37,693 nt of DNA from Bacteroidales bacterium (lineage in GTDB: Bacteria; Bacteroidota; Bacteroidia; Bacteroidales; P3): positions 1-37,693 of the forward strand of contig JAKSMO010000021.1 in assembly GCA_024400545.1 (NCBI GenBank), read 5' to 3'. The position numbers were made by a program, and so were the translations under genes. Positions 25,038-34,790 of the stretch are shown piece after piece (position 1 is the stretch's first letter; each line of letters begins with the position of its first letter). The notes under the pieces were generated by a model. It did not search any database and was not told where the DNA came from. It worked only from the letters and a program-made list of their open reading frames with translations.

Positions 25038-25057
25038 ATAAGTGTTTGGCCACTTAT
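25038..25057. repeat. Hairpin in the uppS-bamA gap
   Basis: ATAAGTG-TTTGGC-CACTTAT is a perfect 7-bp stem 40 bases before the bamA start. It is followed by TTTG rather than a T-run, so it is a poor terminator. It may be a weak attenuator or regulatory site. The surrounding AT-rich gap (24965-25097) shows no clean TAnnTTTG element. Confidence 0.4.
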
Positions 25058-25097
25058 TTGCCATTTTATTATATAAAGACTAGACTAATTTGACTGA

Positions 25098-27632
25098 ATG
25101 AAGAAATTATTTCTTATACTGACTCTCCTCTTTGCGCTGACATACTCATCGCAAAGTTTTGCTCAGATTGTGGTGGGCAATCAGGAATACGACATTGACT
25201 ACCTTACGCCAAAAGTATATGAAATTGGTGGTATCACTTTTTCGGGTGCTGAGAATTATGACACCCGAATGATTTTGTTGATAGCTGGTTTGCAGGTGGG
25301 CGATGAAGTGCGTGTGCCTAGCGACAAGCTTGCCAATGCCGTTGACCGATTGTGGAAGCAAGGCCTATTTGAAGATGTGCAGATTTATGTGACACGCATT
25401 CAGGACAATAAGATATTTTTCGAGATTGAATTACGCAGCCGTCCCAAGCTTGCTGGCTTTGAGTTCCATGGCGTTAAAAAGAACGAGGTTGACAAGATTA
25501 AAGAGGAAATGAAGATTGCTGCTGGCGACGTGGTTACCGAGAATCTGCTTACCAATTCTAAGAACAAAATACGCGCCTACTACCTTGGCAAAGGCTACAC
25601 CAACGTGAAAGTGAATGCAACGACTTACGTTGACACTACCCAGAAGTATAAAGACGAGCGAGTGATAGTATCATTTGACGTTAAGACTGGCAAAAAGGTA
25701 AAAATTGACTCCATCCTTTTTGAAGGCAACGACAGCGTTTCTGCCAATAAACTGATGCAACAAATGAAGAATACCCATGACGTTAATTATTGGAAGAAAT
25801 TCTTTGTTTGGACACCCGGTTTCTGGAAAGCTTCTAAATATCAAGAGGCAAAATTTGATGAGGATTTGGAAAGCATCATCACTTATTATAACGAACATGG
25901 TTACCGCGACGCCCGCATCATATCTGATACCGTGTACCTCAAACCTCCTGTAGCTGACGAAAAGCTCGACAAATACATGATTAAGATAAAGGTGCACGAA
26001 GGCAAAAAATTCTACTTCAGAAATATCAATTTCTCGGGCAACACCATCTACCCATCCGATTTATTAGCAAAGCATTTGCGTATCAATAAAGGCGATGCCT
26101 ACAATCGCACTATGCTTGAAATGAATTTGAGATACAATCCTTCTGGCACTGACATTACCTCCATGTACATGGATAATGGCTATCTTTTCTTCAAAGCCAC
26201 TCCCGTAGAGGTGGGTGTCCAGAACGACTCGATTGATATTGAAATTCGAATCGTAGAAGGCAAACAGGCTCGCATACGAAACGTAATACTGGAAGGCAAC
26301 ACCATCACCAACGACCGTGTGATTATGCGCGAGCTCCACACTCGTCCTGGCGACCTTTTCAGTCGCGATGCCATCATGCGTAGCCGCCGTGAGCTTGCCA
26401 CCCTTGGGTATTTTAAAGAAGAATCCATCATGCCCGATGCCAAACCCAACGAGAAAGATGGTACTGTGGATGTTGTATATAAAGTGGAAGAAGGCAACAC
26501 TAGTCAGATCCAGTTGCAAGGCGGTTATGGAGGAAAAATGATTATCGGCCAATTAGGCCTTACCCTCAACAATTTCTCCGCACGCAACATATTTAACAAA
26601 AAAGCATGGATGCCTTTACCTGCTGGCGACGGACAGAAACTTGCAATCAACATGATTACCAACGGAACATACTACACCGCATTCAATGTTTCGTTCACAG
26701 AGCCTTGGTTAGGCGGCAAAAGACCCCAAGCACTTGGTGTTTCGCTCTATCATAATCGATACACCAATGGATTTAGCTATTCGAAAGAAAGTCCCAACTA
26801 CTATAGCTTATTCCTGAGCGGTGCCGCAGTATCGTTGTCGAAACGACTCAAATGGCCCGACGACTACTTCATTATCTCACACAGCCTGGCATTCAAGCAC
26901 TACAACTTGCACAATTACCGCCTGCTTGCCGGCTCCACATTTACCGATGGTCAGGCCAACGAATTCGCATATGGCTTAAGCATCGGTCGAAACTCACTTG
27001 ATTCGCCTATCTATGCTCGCAGCGGTTCGGAGATATCCATCTCTGGCTCAGTAACTCCCCCCTACTCGCTCTTCAGCAACAAAAATTACTCGGAGATGAG
27101 CGCACAGGACAAATATCGCTGGGTGGAATATTATAAAATTAATTTCAGAGGCTCATGGATGCTTAACCTCATTGGCGATGTGGTACTTAACGCACGAGCC
27201 AGATTTGGTTGGTTAGGCTATTATAATAAGAATGTGGGTACTTCACCCTTCGGACGTTACTTTGTGGGTGGTAATGGTTTGAGTTCATGGATGATGGACG
27301 GTAGTGAGGTAATTCCTCTTCGCGGTTATAAAGATCGTTCCCTCAGTCCTACCGATGGTTCATCCGTATTTGACAGATACGTCCTTGAAATCCGCCAACC
27401 TATTATTGAAAGCGCTAGTGCTACTATCTGGGTGCTTGGTTTCCTCGAGGGTGGTAACAGCTGGAGCGATATTCGCGAGTTTCAGCCTTTCAAACTCTAC
27501 AACTCCGCAGGTCTTGGCGTAAGAGTTTATATGCCTATGTTCGGTCTTATTGGTGTTGACTGGGGTTATGGATTTGATGGTGAATTTGGCGGATCTCAGT
27601 TCCATTTCAGCATCGGACAAAGTATTGATTAA
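25098..27632 (+). CDS. bamA: Outer-membrane assembly protein BamA
   Basis: This 844-residue Omp85 protein inserts beta-barrels into the outer membrane. A signal peptide (LFLILTLLFALTYSSQSFAQ) is followed by five POTRA domains (about 35-450), each with a beta-alpha-alpha-beta-beta pattern. Strands such as IGGITFSGAENYDT, KLAGFEFHGVKKNE, VKIDSILFEGNDSVS, YFRNINFSGNTIYP and ARIRNVILEGNTIT mark their starts. The rest is the 16-strand barrel. Its inner-loop motif reads PLRGY (V/I-RG-F/Y in the family), and the last residues resemble a closing strand (FHFSIGQSID). The usual BamA ending in an aromatic residue is missing; D is last. It is essential and acts with the two skp genes downstream, 12 bases and about 660 bases away. 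Confidence 0.95.
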   Translation: MKKLFLILTLLFALTYSSQSFAQIVVGNQEYDIDYLTPKVYEIGGITFSGAENYDTRMILLIAGLQVGDEVRVPSDKLANAVDRLWKQGLFEDVQIYVTRIQDNKIFFEIELRSRPKLAGFEFHGVKKNEVDKIKEEMKIAAGDVVTENLLTNSKNKIRAYYLGKGYTNVKVNATTYVDTTQKYKDERVIVSFDVKTGKKVKIDSILFEGNDSVSANKLMQQMKNTHDVNYWKKFFVWTPGFWKASKYQEAKFDEDLESIITYYNEHGYRDARIISDTVYLKPPVADEKLDKYMIKIKVHEGKKFYFRNINFSGNTIYPSDLLAKHLRINKGDAYNRTMLEMNLRYNPSGTDITSMYMDNGYLFFKATPVEVGVQNDSIDIEIRIVEGKQARIRNVILEGNTITNDRVIMRELHTRPGDLFSRDAIMRSRRELATLGYFKEESIMPDAKPNEKDGTVDVVYKVEEGNTSQIQLQGGYGGKMIIGQLGLTLNNFSARNIFNKKAWMPLPAGDGQKLAINMITNGTYYTAFNVSFTEPWLGGKRPQALGVSLYHNRYTNGFSYSKESPNYYSLFLSGAAVSLSKRLKWPDDYFIISHSLAFKHYNLHNYRLLAGSTFTDGQANEFAYGLSIGRNSLDSPIYARSGSEISISGSVTPPYSLFSNKNYSEMSAQDKYRWVEYYKINFRGSWMLNLIGDVVLNARARFGWLGYYNKNVGTSPFGRYFVGGNGLSSWMMDGSEVIPLRGYKDRSLSPTDGSSVFDRYVLEIRQPIIESASATIWVLGFLEGGNSWSDIREFQPFKLYNSAGLGVRVYMPMFGLIGVDWGYGFDGEFGGSQFHFSIGQSID

Positions 27633-27644
27633 TAATTCATCAAC

Positions 27645-28265
27645 ATGAAGAAAGCTCTCGTTTCAATACTATTTATCTTCGCAATAGCATCAACAATGCT
27701 TGCGCAGAAGTATGCCTGTGTCAATACCGAGCAGATTATGAATAATATGCCCGAATACAATCAGGCAATGAACAAGATAAATAAATATATTGAAGAGTGG
27801 CAAAAGGAACTTCAGGCCAAACAACTTGAAATTGATGAATTGAGAAATCAATACCAACAGGAAGCATACTTATTGCCCGACAACCTGAAACAGCGTCGTC
27901 AAGACGAAATTCGCAACAAAGAAACCGAATTGCGCACACTACAACACCAACGCTTTTCAACAGGAGGTGATCTTGATCAGAAACGAATTGAACTGATGAA
28001 GCCAGTACAAGACCGCTTATACAATGCTATCGAACGTATTGCCCGCGAGAAGAACTACGCATTTGTATTCGACAAAGCATCTTCTAATACAATATTATTT
28101 GTAGGCGAAAAATACGACATCAGCAATCAGGTGTTAGAGATGTTGGGGGTAAAACCTGGCACAAGTAGCGATGGTTCGGGTATGACTAGTGGCACAAAAA
28201 ACAATAACAACAATTCGTCAAACAATAGCTCTAGTAGTAAAGCGCCAACTAGAGCATCAAAATAG
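27645..28265 (+). CDS. skp: Skp/OmpH periplasmic chaperone with Asn/Ser-rich tail
   Basis: This 206-residue protein has a signal peptide (LVSILFIFAIASTMLAQ). The OmpH/Skp domain starts with KYACVNTEQIMNNMPEYNQA. A long coiled coil (about 40-120, MNKINKYIEEWQKELQAKQL onward) forms the tentacles that hold unfolded barrel proteins. It returns to the trimer core with NYAFVFDKASSNTILFVG. From about 172 a low-complexity tail follows (GTSSDGSGM, then runs of Asn and Ser, then KAPTRASK), which the second copy lacks. It lies 12 bases after bamA, so both are co-transcribed. It probably ferries barrel precursors to BamA. The paralogue next door arose by an old duplication common in Bacteroidota. Confidence 0.88.
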   Translation: MKKALVSILFIFAIASTMLAQKYACVNTEQIMNNMPEYNQAMNKINKYIEEWQKELQAKQLEIDELRNQYQQEAYLLPDNLKQRRQDEIRNKETELRTLQHQRFSTGGDLDQKRIELMKPVQDRLYNAIERIAREKNYAFVFDKASSNTILFVGEKYDISNQVLEMLGVKPGTSSDGSGMTSGTKNNNNNSSNNSSSSKAPTRASK

Positions 28266-28292
28266 TGAATAATAAATAAAAATTATACAACA

Positions 28293-28805
28293 ATGAAGAA
28301 AGGAATTATCGTAGTTATGGTAGCCCTGCTCGCTTTTGCCGGCAGCGCTATGGCACAGAAAACCATCAAACTCGGTCACATCAACTCCAACGAACTGATG
28401 CAGATCATGCCCGGTCGTGACACTGCCCAGAATCTGTTGCAGAAAGAAGTGGAAGAACTTCAGGCAGAAATGGAAACGATGAAAAAAGAGTATGAAGCTC
28501 GCGTAAACGACTATCTGGCTAAGAAGGACCAGCTCTCCGAGCTTATCCGCAAAACCAAAGAGAGCGACCTCCAGACTATGGGCGCTCGTATCGAAGAGTT
28601 CCAGCAGAATGCCCAGAACCTCCTTCAGGAGCGCCAGGAAGCCCTGCTCAAACCCATCGTTGACCGTGCAAAAGCTGCTATCGAAGCCGTTGGTAAAGAG
28701 AATGGCTACACCTATATTCTCGATTCTGGCGTTGGAGCAGTGCTTTACTCCCAGGATAGCGACGACATCATGCCTCTTGTGAAGAAAAAACTTGGCTTGA
28801 AATAA
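28293..28805 (+). CDS. skp: Skp/OmpH periplasmic chaperone
   Basis: This 170-residue protein has a signal peptide (IIVVMVALLAFAGSAMAQ) and then KTIKLGHINSNELMQIMPGR, the core-strand start of Skp/OmpH. A coiled coil spans about 45-120 (VEELQAEMETMKKEYEARVN onward). The final NGYTYILDSGVGAVLYSQD and the last helix close the core. The length is the family norm. Together with the preceding gene it gives the cell two Skp-like chaperones, perhaps forming mixed or separate trimers. Codons here are more biased (GC-rich third positions) than in the preceding copy, hinting at higher expression. A strong terminator follows. Confidence 0.92.
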   Translation: MKKGIIVVMVALLAFAGSAMAQKTIKLGHINSNELMQIMPGRDTAQNLLQKEVEELQAEMETMKKEYEARVNDYLAKKDQLSELIRKTKESDLQTMGARIEEFQQNAQNLLQERQEALLKPIVDRAKAAIEAVGKENGYTYILDSGVGAVLYSQDSDDIMPLVKKKLGLK

Positions 28806-28825
28806 TCCTATCGTTATAGAAACGG

Positions 28826-28861
28826 TGAGAAGTGGTTCTTCATATCACTTCTCACTTTTTC
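28826..28861 (+). terminator. Intrinsic terminator after the bamA-skp-skp unit
   Basis: A perfect 10-bp stem, GTGAGAAGTG (28826-28835) with CACTTCTCAC (28847-28856), is followed by five T (28857-28861). It lies 21 bases after the stop. Confidence 0.9.
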
Positions 28862-28928
28862 GTATTTATAAAAAACGAGAGACATCATTACTACAATACA
28901 GCAATCATCACCTAATAACAGAGCATCT

Positions 28929-30467
28929 ATGTTAGTCAAAACCTATGGAAGTGCGATATATGGCGTCAATGCATTGATGGTCACTGTGGAGGTAAGCGTT
29001 GACAAAGGTGTTGGATTCTCGATGGTAGGACTGCCCGATAATGCAGTGAAAGAGAGTCAGCAACGCATAGCCACAGCCATCAGCCAATATGGTTTGCATA
29101 TTCCAGGAAAGAAAGTTGTGGTGAACATGGCGCCTGCCGACATAAAAAAGGAAGGTGCCGCATACGACCTTACGATAGCCATAGGCATATTAGCAGCCGC
29201 AGGCAATATGAAGGCCGACGAATTAGATAAATACGTCATTATGGGCGAATTGTCTCTCGATGGTAGCCTACGTCCAATTAAAGGTGTCTTACCCATTGCA
29301 ATTGAAGCGCGAAGGAAAAAATATAAAGGCATCATTGTTCCTATCGAGAATGCACGTGAAGCAGCCATTGTGAATAACCTCGAAGTGTATGGCGCCGATA
29401 ATATCAAACAGGTAATTGACCACCTTAATGGCGAACAACTACTTGAACAAAAAATTGTTGACACAAGAGCCGAGTTTGCTAAACATCTAAACCAATACGA
29501 ATACGACTTTGCCGATGTTAAAGGGCAGGAAATCCTCAAACGCGCGTTAGAAATAGCCGCTGCCGGAGGGCACAATGTAATCATGATTGGACCTCCAGGT
29601 TCTGGCAAAACCATGCTGGCCAAACGGATGCCATCCATCCTCCCACCACTTAGTCTGGAAGAAGCTTTAGAAACCACACAGATACACAGCGTAGCTGGCA
29701 AAATGAATAAGGAGGATTCCTTGCTGGCAATCCGTCCGTTTCGCGCACCACATCACACCGTATCAGATGTCGCCCTGGTAGGTGGTGGCACCAACCCGCA
29801 ACCTGGCGAAATATCTTTAGCCCATAATGGTGTTCTTTTTCTCGACGAGCTGCCAGAATTCCGCCGTTCGGTGTTGGAAGTACTACGCCAACCTATGGAG
29901 GAACGAAGAGTGACCATTTCTCGTGCCAGAATGTCGGTTGACTATCCAGCCAGTTTCATGTTAATTGCTGCCATGAATCCGTGTCCTTGTGGCTATTACA
30001 ATCATCCAACAGTTCAATGTACGTGTCCGGCTGGGGCGGTAAAGAAATACATGAACAAAGTCTCGGGGCCACTTCTTGACCGAATTGATATTCAAATTGA
30101 AGTCATTCCTGTCCCATTCAGTCAACTAGCCAACGAAAAACCAGGCGAACCTAGTGCCGTTATCCGAGAACGAGTTATAGCTGCACGTCAAATCCAACAT
30201 GAAAGGTTCAAGGACAATCCTGGAATACACTGTAATGCGCAAATGAGTAGCAAGCTATTCCAAAAATATTGCATACTGGATGCTCCCTGTCAGGAGATGA
30301 TGAAACTGGCAATGGATCGCCTCGGTCTCTCGGCAAGAGCTTATGATAGAGTTATTAAGGTGGCACGTACTATTGCCGACCTTGACAAAAGTATCAATAT
30401 ATCCAAAGAACACCTTGCCGAAGCACTAACCTACCGCAGCCTCGACCGCGACAGTTGGGGTAAATAA
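28929..30467 (+). CDS. comM: YifB/ComM-type Mg chelatase-like AAA+ ATPase
   Basis: This 512-residue protein has the three-part build of the family. An N-terminal Lon-protease-like fold comes first (about 1-170, [19 protein letters not shown], then [20 protein letters not shown] and [17 protein letters not shown]). The AAA+ Mg_chelatase core has Walker A GPPGSGKT (about 220-227) and Walker [11 protein letters not shown]. The C-terminal lid domain has [19 protein letters not shown]. The four-Cys stretch [15 protein letters not shown] is typical. In other bacteria ComM is a hexameric helicase that extends branch migration during natural transformation; a role here is inferred by homology. It opens a new transcription unit after the terminator and is followed by smpB after 13 bases. 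Confidence 0.92.
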   Translation: MLVKTYGSAIYGVNALMVTVEVSVDKGVGFSMVGLPDNAVKESQQRIATAISQYGLHIPGKKVVVNMAPADIKKEGAAYDLTIAIGILAAAGNMKADELDKYVIMGELSLDGSLRPIKGVLPIAIEARRKKYKGIIVPIENAREAAIVNNLEVYGADNIKQVIDHLNGEQLLEQKIVDTRAEFAKHLNQYEYDFADVKGQEILKRALEIAAAGGHNVIMIGPPGSGKTMLAKRMPSILPPLSLEEALETTQIHSVAGKMNKEDSLLAIRPFRAPHHTVSDVALVGGGTNPQPGEISLAHNGVLFLDELPEFRRSVLEVLRQPMEERRVTISRARMSVDYPASFMLIAAMNPCPCGYYNHPTVQCTCPAGAVKKYMNKVSGPLLDRIDIQIEVIPVPFSQLANEKPGEPSAVIRERVIAARQIQHERFKDNPGIHCNAQMSSKLFQKYCILDAPCQEMMKLAMDRLGLSARAYDRVIKVARTIADLDKSINISKEHLAEALTYRSLDRDSWGK

Positions 30468-30480
30468 AAGCATAAATATT

Positions 30481-30936
30481 ATGGTAGAAAAAAATATAAT
30501 AGAAATCAAAAATAAAAAGGCCGAATACGAATATTTTCTGCTGGATGATTATACAGCAGGAATTGTACTCACCGGTACCGAAATCAAATCCATACGCGAC
30601 GGCAAGGCCAATCTAACGGATGCATACTGCGTATTCATCGGCCACGAACTATTTGTTCGCCAGATGCATATCTCTGAATACCGATTCGGATCATACCTGA
30701 ACCATCCGGCCAAACGTGATCGCAAATTGCTCCTCAACAAGAAAGAGTTGCACAAATTACAAAACAAGATTAAAGAGCGTGGTTTCACCATCATCCCTGT
30801 CAAACTGTTTGTCAATCCACAAGGAAGAGCCAAACTGCTCATATCTCTTGCTCGGGGTAAGAAATTCTATGACAAGCGCGAAAGCATCAAGGAAAAAGAT
30901 ACCAAACGCGATATGCAACGCAACTATAATCTGTAG
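30481..30936 (+). CDS. smpB: SsrA-binding protein SmpB
   Basis: This 151-residue protein binds tmRNA and delivers it to stalled ribosomes. The OB-fold core includes [39 protein letters not shown] and [13 protein letters not shown], all family marks. The basic C-terminal tail ([16 protein letters not shown], then KRDMQRNY) inserts into the empty mRNA channel. The length is normal. No tmRNA (ssrA) gene is seen in this window. It is 13 bases from the upstream comM-type gene and 6 bases before the aspartokinase gene, so it is part of one operon. Confidence 0.97.
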   Translation: MVEKNIIEIKNKKAEYEYFLLDDYTAGIVLTGTEIKSIRDGKANLTDAYCVFIGHELFVRQMHISEYRFGSYLNHPAKRDRKLLLNKKELHKLQNKIKERGFTIIPVKLFVNPQGRAKLLISLARGKKFYDKRESIKEKDTKRDMQRNYNL

Positions 30937-30942
30937 AGGCTG

Positions 30943-32190
30943 ATGAAAGTATTCAAATTCGGCGGAGCATCCGTCAATAGCACTGCTGCTGTACGCAATA
31001 TGGCGGCAATTGTCAAAAAATACTATGGTTCCCCACTGGTCATTGTAGTATCCGCTATGGGCAAAACCACAAATCGATTAGAGCAGTTAGTTCCCGGTGT
31101 TCGACCCAAAGCAGAGCATCCTGCTTTGCTTGAACAACTACGCGACTACCACATGAATATTATTCGTGAGCTTTTTACCGACACGCAACATCCCGTATTT
31201 CATGATTTCGAAACACTGTTTGATCAACTAACCAACACCTCGTCAAAAAATCCCACCAACTACAATTACGACTACGACCAGACAGTAAGTTTCGGCGAAT
31301 TAATTTCCACCACAATTATCAGCCACTATCTCAACTCCATCGGTTTAGAAAACAAATGGATAGATGTACGCCAGGCCATACGTACCAACAGCCATTACCG
31401 CGAAGGAATAGTTGATTTTGACGATACAAGAAAAAAATCACAACAGATATTTACTGGATCAACCACTTTTGTCACACAAGGCTTTATTGCAGGTAATGAT
31501 GAGGGATTCACCACCACGCTGGGGCGAGAAGGTAGCGACTACAGCGCCGCAATCCTATCATACTGCTTAGATGCCGAAAATATGACTATCTGGAAAGATG
31601 TGCCAGGATTCTTAAACGCCGACCCGAAATATTTTCACGACACCGTCAAAATAGAGCAAATACCTTACAATGAAGCCATTGAACTTGCCTATTATGGAGC
31701 CAGTGTCATCCATCCTAAGACGGTTAAACCCATACAAAACAAGAATATCGAACTCCATATCAAATCGTTTGTCACTCCCGAAGCAGAAGGGTCTAAAATC
31801 GGTCCCTATGAAACCATTCAACCTCTCACTCCTCTGTATATCTTCAAAAACAGACAAACCCTCTTATCCTTCCACCCCAAAGACTTTAGTTTCATAGCCG
31901 AGGACAATCTCCAAACCATCTTTGCCACCCTTGCCGAACTCAACATCAAAGTTAACCTAATGCAAAACTCCGCTCTCAGCTTCTCTATCTGTATTGATGA
32001 CAACAACATGCTCCTTGAGCAACTAAGAGAGCGCTTGTCCGACCAATTCTTATTGCATTACAACAAAGACCTTCAACTAATCACCGTTCGTTATTACACA
32101 CAAGGTATTATTGATAAGATTGTTGACGGACGCCCCATTCTTCTACAACAACGTTCCCGCACCACTACCCAACTCCTTGTTCAAGCATAA
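30943..32190 (+). CDS. lysC: Aspartate kinase
   Basis: This 415-residue monofunctional aspartokinase phosphorylates aspartate, the first step to lysine, threonine, methionine and diaminopimelate. The start KVFKFGGASVNS (about 2-13) is the K-FGG-(T/A)-S nucleotide motif. VIVVSAMGKTTN follows, and TLGREGSDYSAAILSYCLDA (about 188-207) is the substrate-binding signature. ACT-type regulatory sequence occupies about 290-410 (LQTIFATLAELNIKVNLMQN), so feedback control by an amino acid is likely. It is slightly short against most LysC proteins, and the C-terminal ACT may be trimmed. It follows smpB by 6 bases and precedes aroB, so amino-acid and aromatic synthesis are joined. Confidence 0.9.
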   Translation: MKVFKFGGASVNSTAAVRNMAAIVKKYYGSPLVIVVSAMGKTTNRLEQLVPGVRPKAEHPALLEQLRDYHMNIIRELFTDTQHPVFHDFETLFDQLTNTSSKNPTNYNYDYDQTVSFGELISTTIISHYLNSIGLENKWIDVRQAIRTNSHYREGIVDFDDTRKKSQQIFTGSTTFVTQGFIAGNDEGFTTTLGREGSDYSAAILSYCLDAENMTIWKDVPGFLNADPKYFHDTVKIEQIPYNEAIELAYYGASVIHPKTVKPIQNKNIELHIKSFVTPEAEGSKIGPYETIQPLTPLYIFKNRQTLLSFHPKDFSFIAEDNLQTIFATLAELNIKVNLMQNSALSFSICIDDNNMLLEQLRERLSDQFLLHYNKDLQLITVRYYTQGIIDKIVDGRPILLQQRSRTTTQLLVQA

Positions 32191-32200
32191 ATTAATTATT

Positions 32201-33268
32201 ATGAGCATAATTCTTCCTTCTCGCACTTCGTCGCTCAGCCGACTCAATCGTTCACTATCGGGCAAACAGTTCGACAATGCTCGCTTTTTCATCCTTGTAG
32301 ATGAAAACACCTACAACAATTGCCTAGCCCACTTAGTTTCGCATGTAGAGCGACTACAAGAAGCTGAATTTTTAGAAGTGCCTGTGGGTGAAGAATGCAA
32401 AGACATGGCTATTGCACAACAATTGTGGGACACCTTGCTTGAGAGTGGTGCAGATCGCCAGACTGTCCTGGTCAACCTTGGTGGTGGCTGTGTCAGCGAT
32501 TTAGGCGGATTTGTGGCGGCAGGCTACAAGCGAGGCATTCGATATATCAATATACCCACCACACTTATTGGAATGATAGATGCGGCTATTGGAGGCAAAA
32601 CCGCTGTTAATGTGGGAAACAGCAAAAATCAAGTTGGTTTCTTCCACCAACCCACAATCACATGCATTGAGCCTTCATTCCTCAATACCTTACCCGACGA
32701 AGAAATGTTCAACGGCACTTTCGAAATGCTCAAAACATTTATGATAGGTGACCCCGACAGATATCGGGAGCTCTGCAATATGATATTGGGTGGCAACCTC
32801 GACATTCAGCCCGACATGATAGCAGCCTGTGCCGACATCAAGAATGCCGTTGTAAAGAAAGATCCAAACGACAACAACATACGCCACATTCTCAATCTCG
32901 GACACACATTCGGCCATGCCATCGAATCTTTTAGCCACCAGCCAAACCAAAATCCCCTGGGTCATGGCTTAGCTGTTGGTGCAGGACTTATCTGTGCGCT
33001 TTACCTCTCGGTAGAAAAACTTGGATTACCACAGGACTGCCTTGACCAATATAGGGCTGTGGCAAAGAAATTTATGCCCATTCCACACTACTCCCTCCAA
33101 GACACTGAGACATTACTCTCCTTTATGCGTAATGACAAGAAAGCCACCATTGACGAGGACAGAAATACCATTATCAACTGTGTCCTTCTTCAGCAAATTG
33201 GTGCGCCGGTAATCGACCTGCCAATTTCCGAAAATGAGATCAGGCAAGCATTATTAAGAATGGATTAG
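32201..33268 (+). CDS. aroB: 3-dehydroquinate synthase
   Basis: I place the start at 32201 (MSIILPSRTS), 10 bases after the aspartokinase stop; an in-frame ATG at 32111 would lie within that gene. The 355-residue enzyme converts DAHP to 3-dehydroquinate in the shikimate pathway, with NAD+ and a metal ion. The NAD-binding motif is NLGGGCVSDLGGFVAAGYKR (about 94-113), followed by INIPTTLIGMIDAAIGGKTA and the conserved NSKNQVGFFHQP. The metal ligands are a Glu in the FEMLK segment and His residues in NLGHTFGHAIE and LGHGLAVGAG. The length fits the family. The gene faces the leftward HAD gene, 12 bases apart, with no visible terminator between. Confidence 0.94.
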   Translation: MSIILPSRTSSLSRLNRSLSGKQFDNARFFILVDENTYNNCLAHLVSHVERLQEAEFLEVPVGEECKDMAIAQQLWDTLLESGADRQTVLVNLGGGCVSDLGGFVAAGYKRGIRYINIPTTLIGMIDAAIGGKTAVNVGNSKNQVGFFHQPTITCIEPSFLNTLPDEEMFNGTFEMLKTFMIGDPDRYRELCNMILGGNLDIQPDMIAACADIKNAVVKKDPNDNNIRHILNLGHTFGHAIESFSHQPNQNPLGHGLAVGAGLICALYLSVEKLGLPQDCLDQYRAVAKKFMPIPHYSLQDTETLLSFMRNDKKATIDEDRNTIINCVLLQQIGAPVIDLPISENEIRQALLRMD

Positions 33269-33280
33269 CGTTTATACTTA

Positions 33281-34189
33281 TTAAACAAGATGATGAGGTG
33301 TTGAGTCGTTGCAACGACGACGCACCCTCTCTTCTTCCTTAATCCTTTCGGCCATACTTTTTATCTTATTACATATCCACATCGAAGCCGTTGTGCCATC
33401 ACGATAGTCGGCTTCGGCATACATGTCGATGCGATTATCCATTCTCATATTCTCCACTTGCTGCAAAGCTCTTACATCCTGCTTCGGGTAAATTGCAAAA
33501 GTTGCCCCGCCACGCTCTTTAACCACCGAGAATGCCGGAATATCGCTCGGCCCATCGGCAATATAGATCATATTATTGAACGACACACGTTTCTGCGCCT
33601 CCGACATCTTGGTATTCACCTGAACACCATCACGTTTATGCACCCCTTTGTTAATCTCAAACAATGCTCGTGTTTTAGTAGTATTGTCTATAGTAAAGCC
33701 AATCTCACTAATCACTTTCTCCCCATTGGCATTCAATCCATCAATCAAATCACATCCCCACACATGCTCCACATATTGTGCTATAGCCGAATTGGTTATT
33801 ACCTTCCTAAAGCCTGTACTCACAACATAATGCTCAACCCTGATATTATATTCCCTACACAAACTATCATTGCTTAGGAGCGACTTGGTTGTCTCAAAAA
33901 TATCCGGAATACCTTCATAGAAAGTCTGTTGCGGCCCATACGAGGCTAGCTTCTCATTATTCAAACCTGAGAATCGGCCATCACGAACATATCGAAGAAA
34001 AAGATTCAGGTAGGCCGTGTCGGGATTAATCAATACATCCTGCGCTGCCAAAGAACGCACCATCTCGTCGTTTTCCTGCCAAAACTCTTTCGGGTCAACC
34101 CCATATTCGGCAAAAATAGGATCCTGCATATACCCCTTGACAAGTGTCTTGTCAAAATCCCAAATTACTCCAATCACATTTTCCATCAC
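33281..34189 (-). CDS. HAD-superfamily hydrolase
   Basis: This 302-residue protein has motif I as WDFDKTLVKG (about 10-19; Asp11 is the probable nucleophile and Asp13 the acid/base). Motif II is likely VVSTGFRKV, where Ser or Thr contacts the phosphate. Motif III is a Lys in the middle segment. Motif IV is IYIADGPSDIPAF (about 212-224), the usual acid-rich metal site. The cap between motifs I and II is about 110 residues and helical, so this is a C1-type phosphatase related to phosphoserine-phosphatase-like proteins. The substrate is unknown. It is the last gene of the leftward group, 9 bases after the MntP-like gene. The tail from about 280 (IKEEERVRRRC) is basic. Confidence 0.82.
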   Translation of the reverse strand: MMENVIGVIWDFDKTLVKGYMQDPIFAEYGVDPKEFWQENDEMVRSLAAQDVLINPDTAYLNLFLRYVRDGRFSGLNNEKLASYGPQQTFYEGIPDIFETTKSLLSNDSLCREYNIRVEHYVVSTGFRKVITNSAIAQYVEHVWGCDLIDGLNANGEKVISEIGFTIDNTTKTRALFEINKGVHKRDGVQVNTKMSEAQKRVSFNNMIYIADGPSDIPAFSVVKERGGATFAIYPKQDVRALQQVENMRMDNRIDMYAEADYRDGTTASMWICNKIKSMAERIKEEERVRRRCNDSTPHHLV

Positions 34190-34198
34190 GCCACAAGA

Positions 34199-34762
34199 TT
34201 AATTGCCAAAGAAAGCACCTTTAATAGCAAATACCAACAAAAAAAGCACAGCAATCAACTGCCAACGACGCTCTCGCATCTGCTTTTTACGGCGTCCCAT
34301 CATGATAGCCAGATAGCACAATAGGAACAGAATAACCATCAACGGCACAGCCACTTTCCACATCTCCTCGCTTATTGAAAAAAGAAAACCGAACGCCAAT
34401 CCTATAAAAAGCGTGTTGACACCCGTAGCCACTCCTAGAAGTCCCACAGTGCCCCATCGCGAAATATCATACGGCACACGTTCTTTATCTTTCTTACGAA
34501 AAGCAGGGAAAAACAAGCGCAAAGCCACTACCACCATCAAACCCAAAAAGAAAAGGTTGTCATAATCAGGAATATCAAAACGCAGCATGTTACTTACCCA
34601 CATTCCTGCCAGAAATAGTAGCGTTTGCTCCAATGCAATCAAAAACGAGACCCCGAGACCTCGAGTAAGACGGATAGGATTCTTCAAAGCGCAGCCCCTC
34701 AATGTCACCATTACCGGCACCGAGAGTGCAAACGACAAGATAATATACTCTAAAACAGACAC
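34199..34762 (-). CDS. MntP-like membrane protein lacking the usual aspartates
   Basis: This 187-residue protein has six membrane segments (about 4-20, 36-58, 67-83, 106-124, 134-154, 165-183), the topology and size of MntP-type manganese exporters. The two halves match the internal repeat: ILSFALSVPVMVTL aligns with the first, and GVATGVNTLFIGLAFGF with the second. In characterised MntP proteins each of these stretches carries an Asp needed for export (Met-Asp-Ala-Phe, and Ser-Ile-Asp-Ala). Here the positions are Pro and Asn. The protein may have lost manganese transport or changed substrate; it may also be a distinct relative. It lies 28 bases after rsmA and 9 bases before the HAD gene, in one operon. 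Confidence 0.6.
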   Translation of the reverse strand: MSVLEYIILSFALSVPVMVTLRGCALKNPIRLTRGLGVSFLIALEQTLLFLAGMWVSNMLRFDIPDYDNLFFLGLMVVVALRLFFPAFRKKDKERVPYDISRWGTVGLLGVATGVNTLFIGLAFGFLFSISEEMWKVAVPLMVILFLLCYLAIMMGRRKKQMRERRWQLIAVLFLLVFAIKGAFFGN

Positions 34763-34790
34763 TTTAATTAATATTTAATTGTCACTTTTT

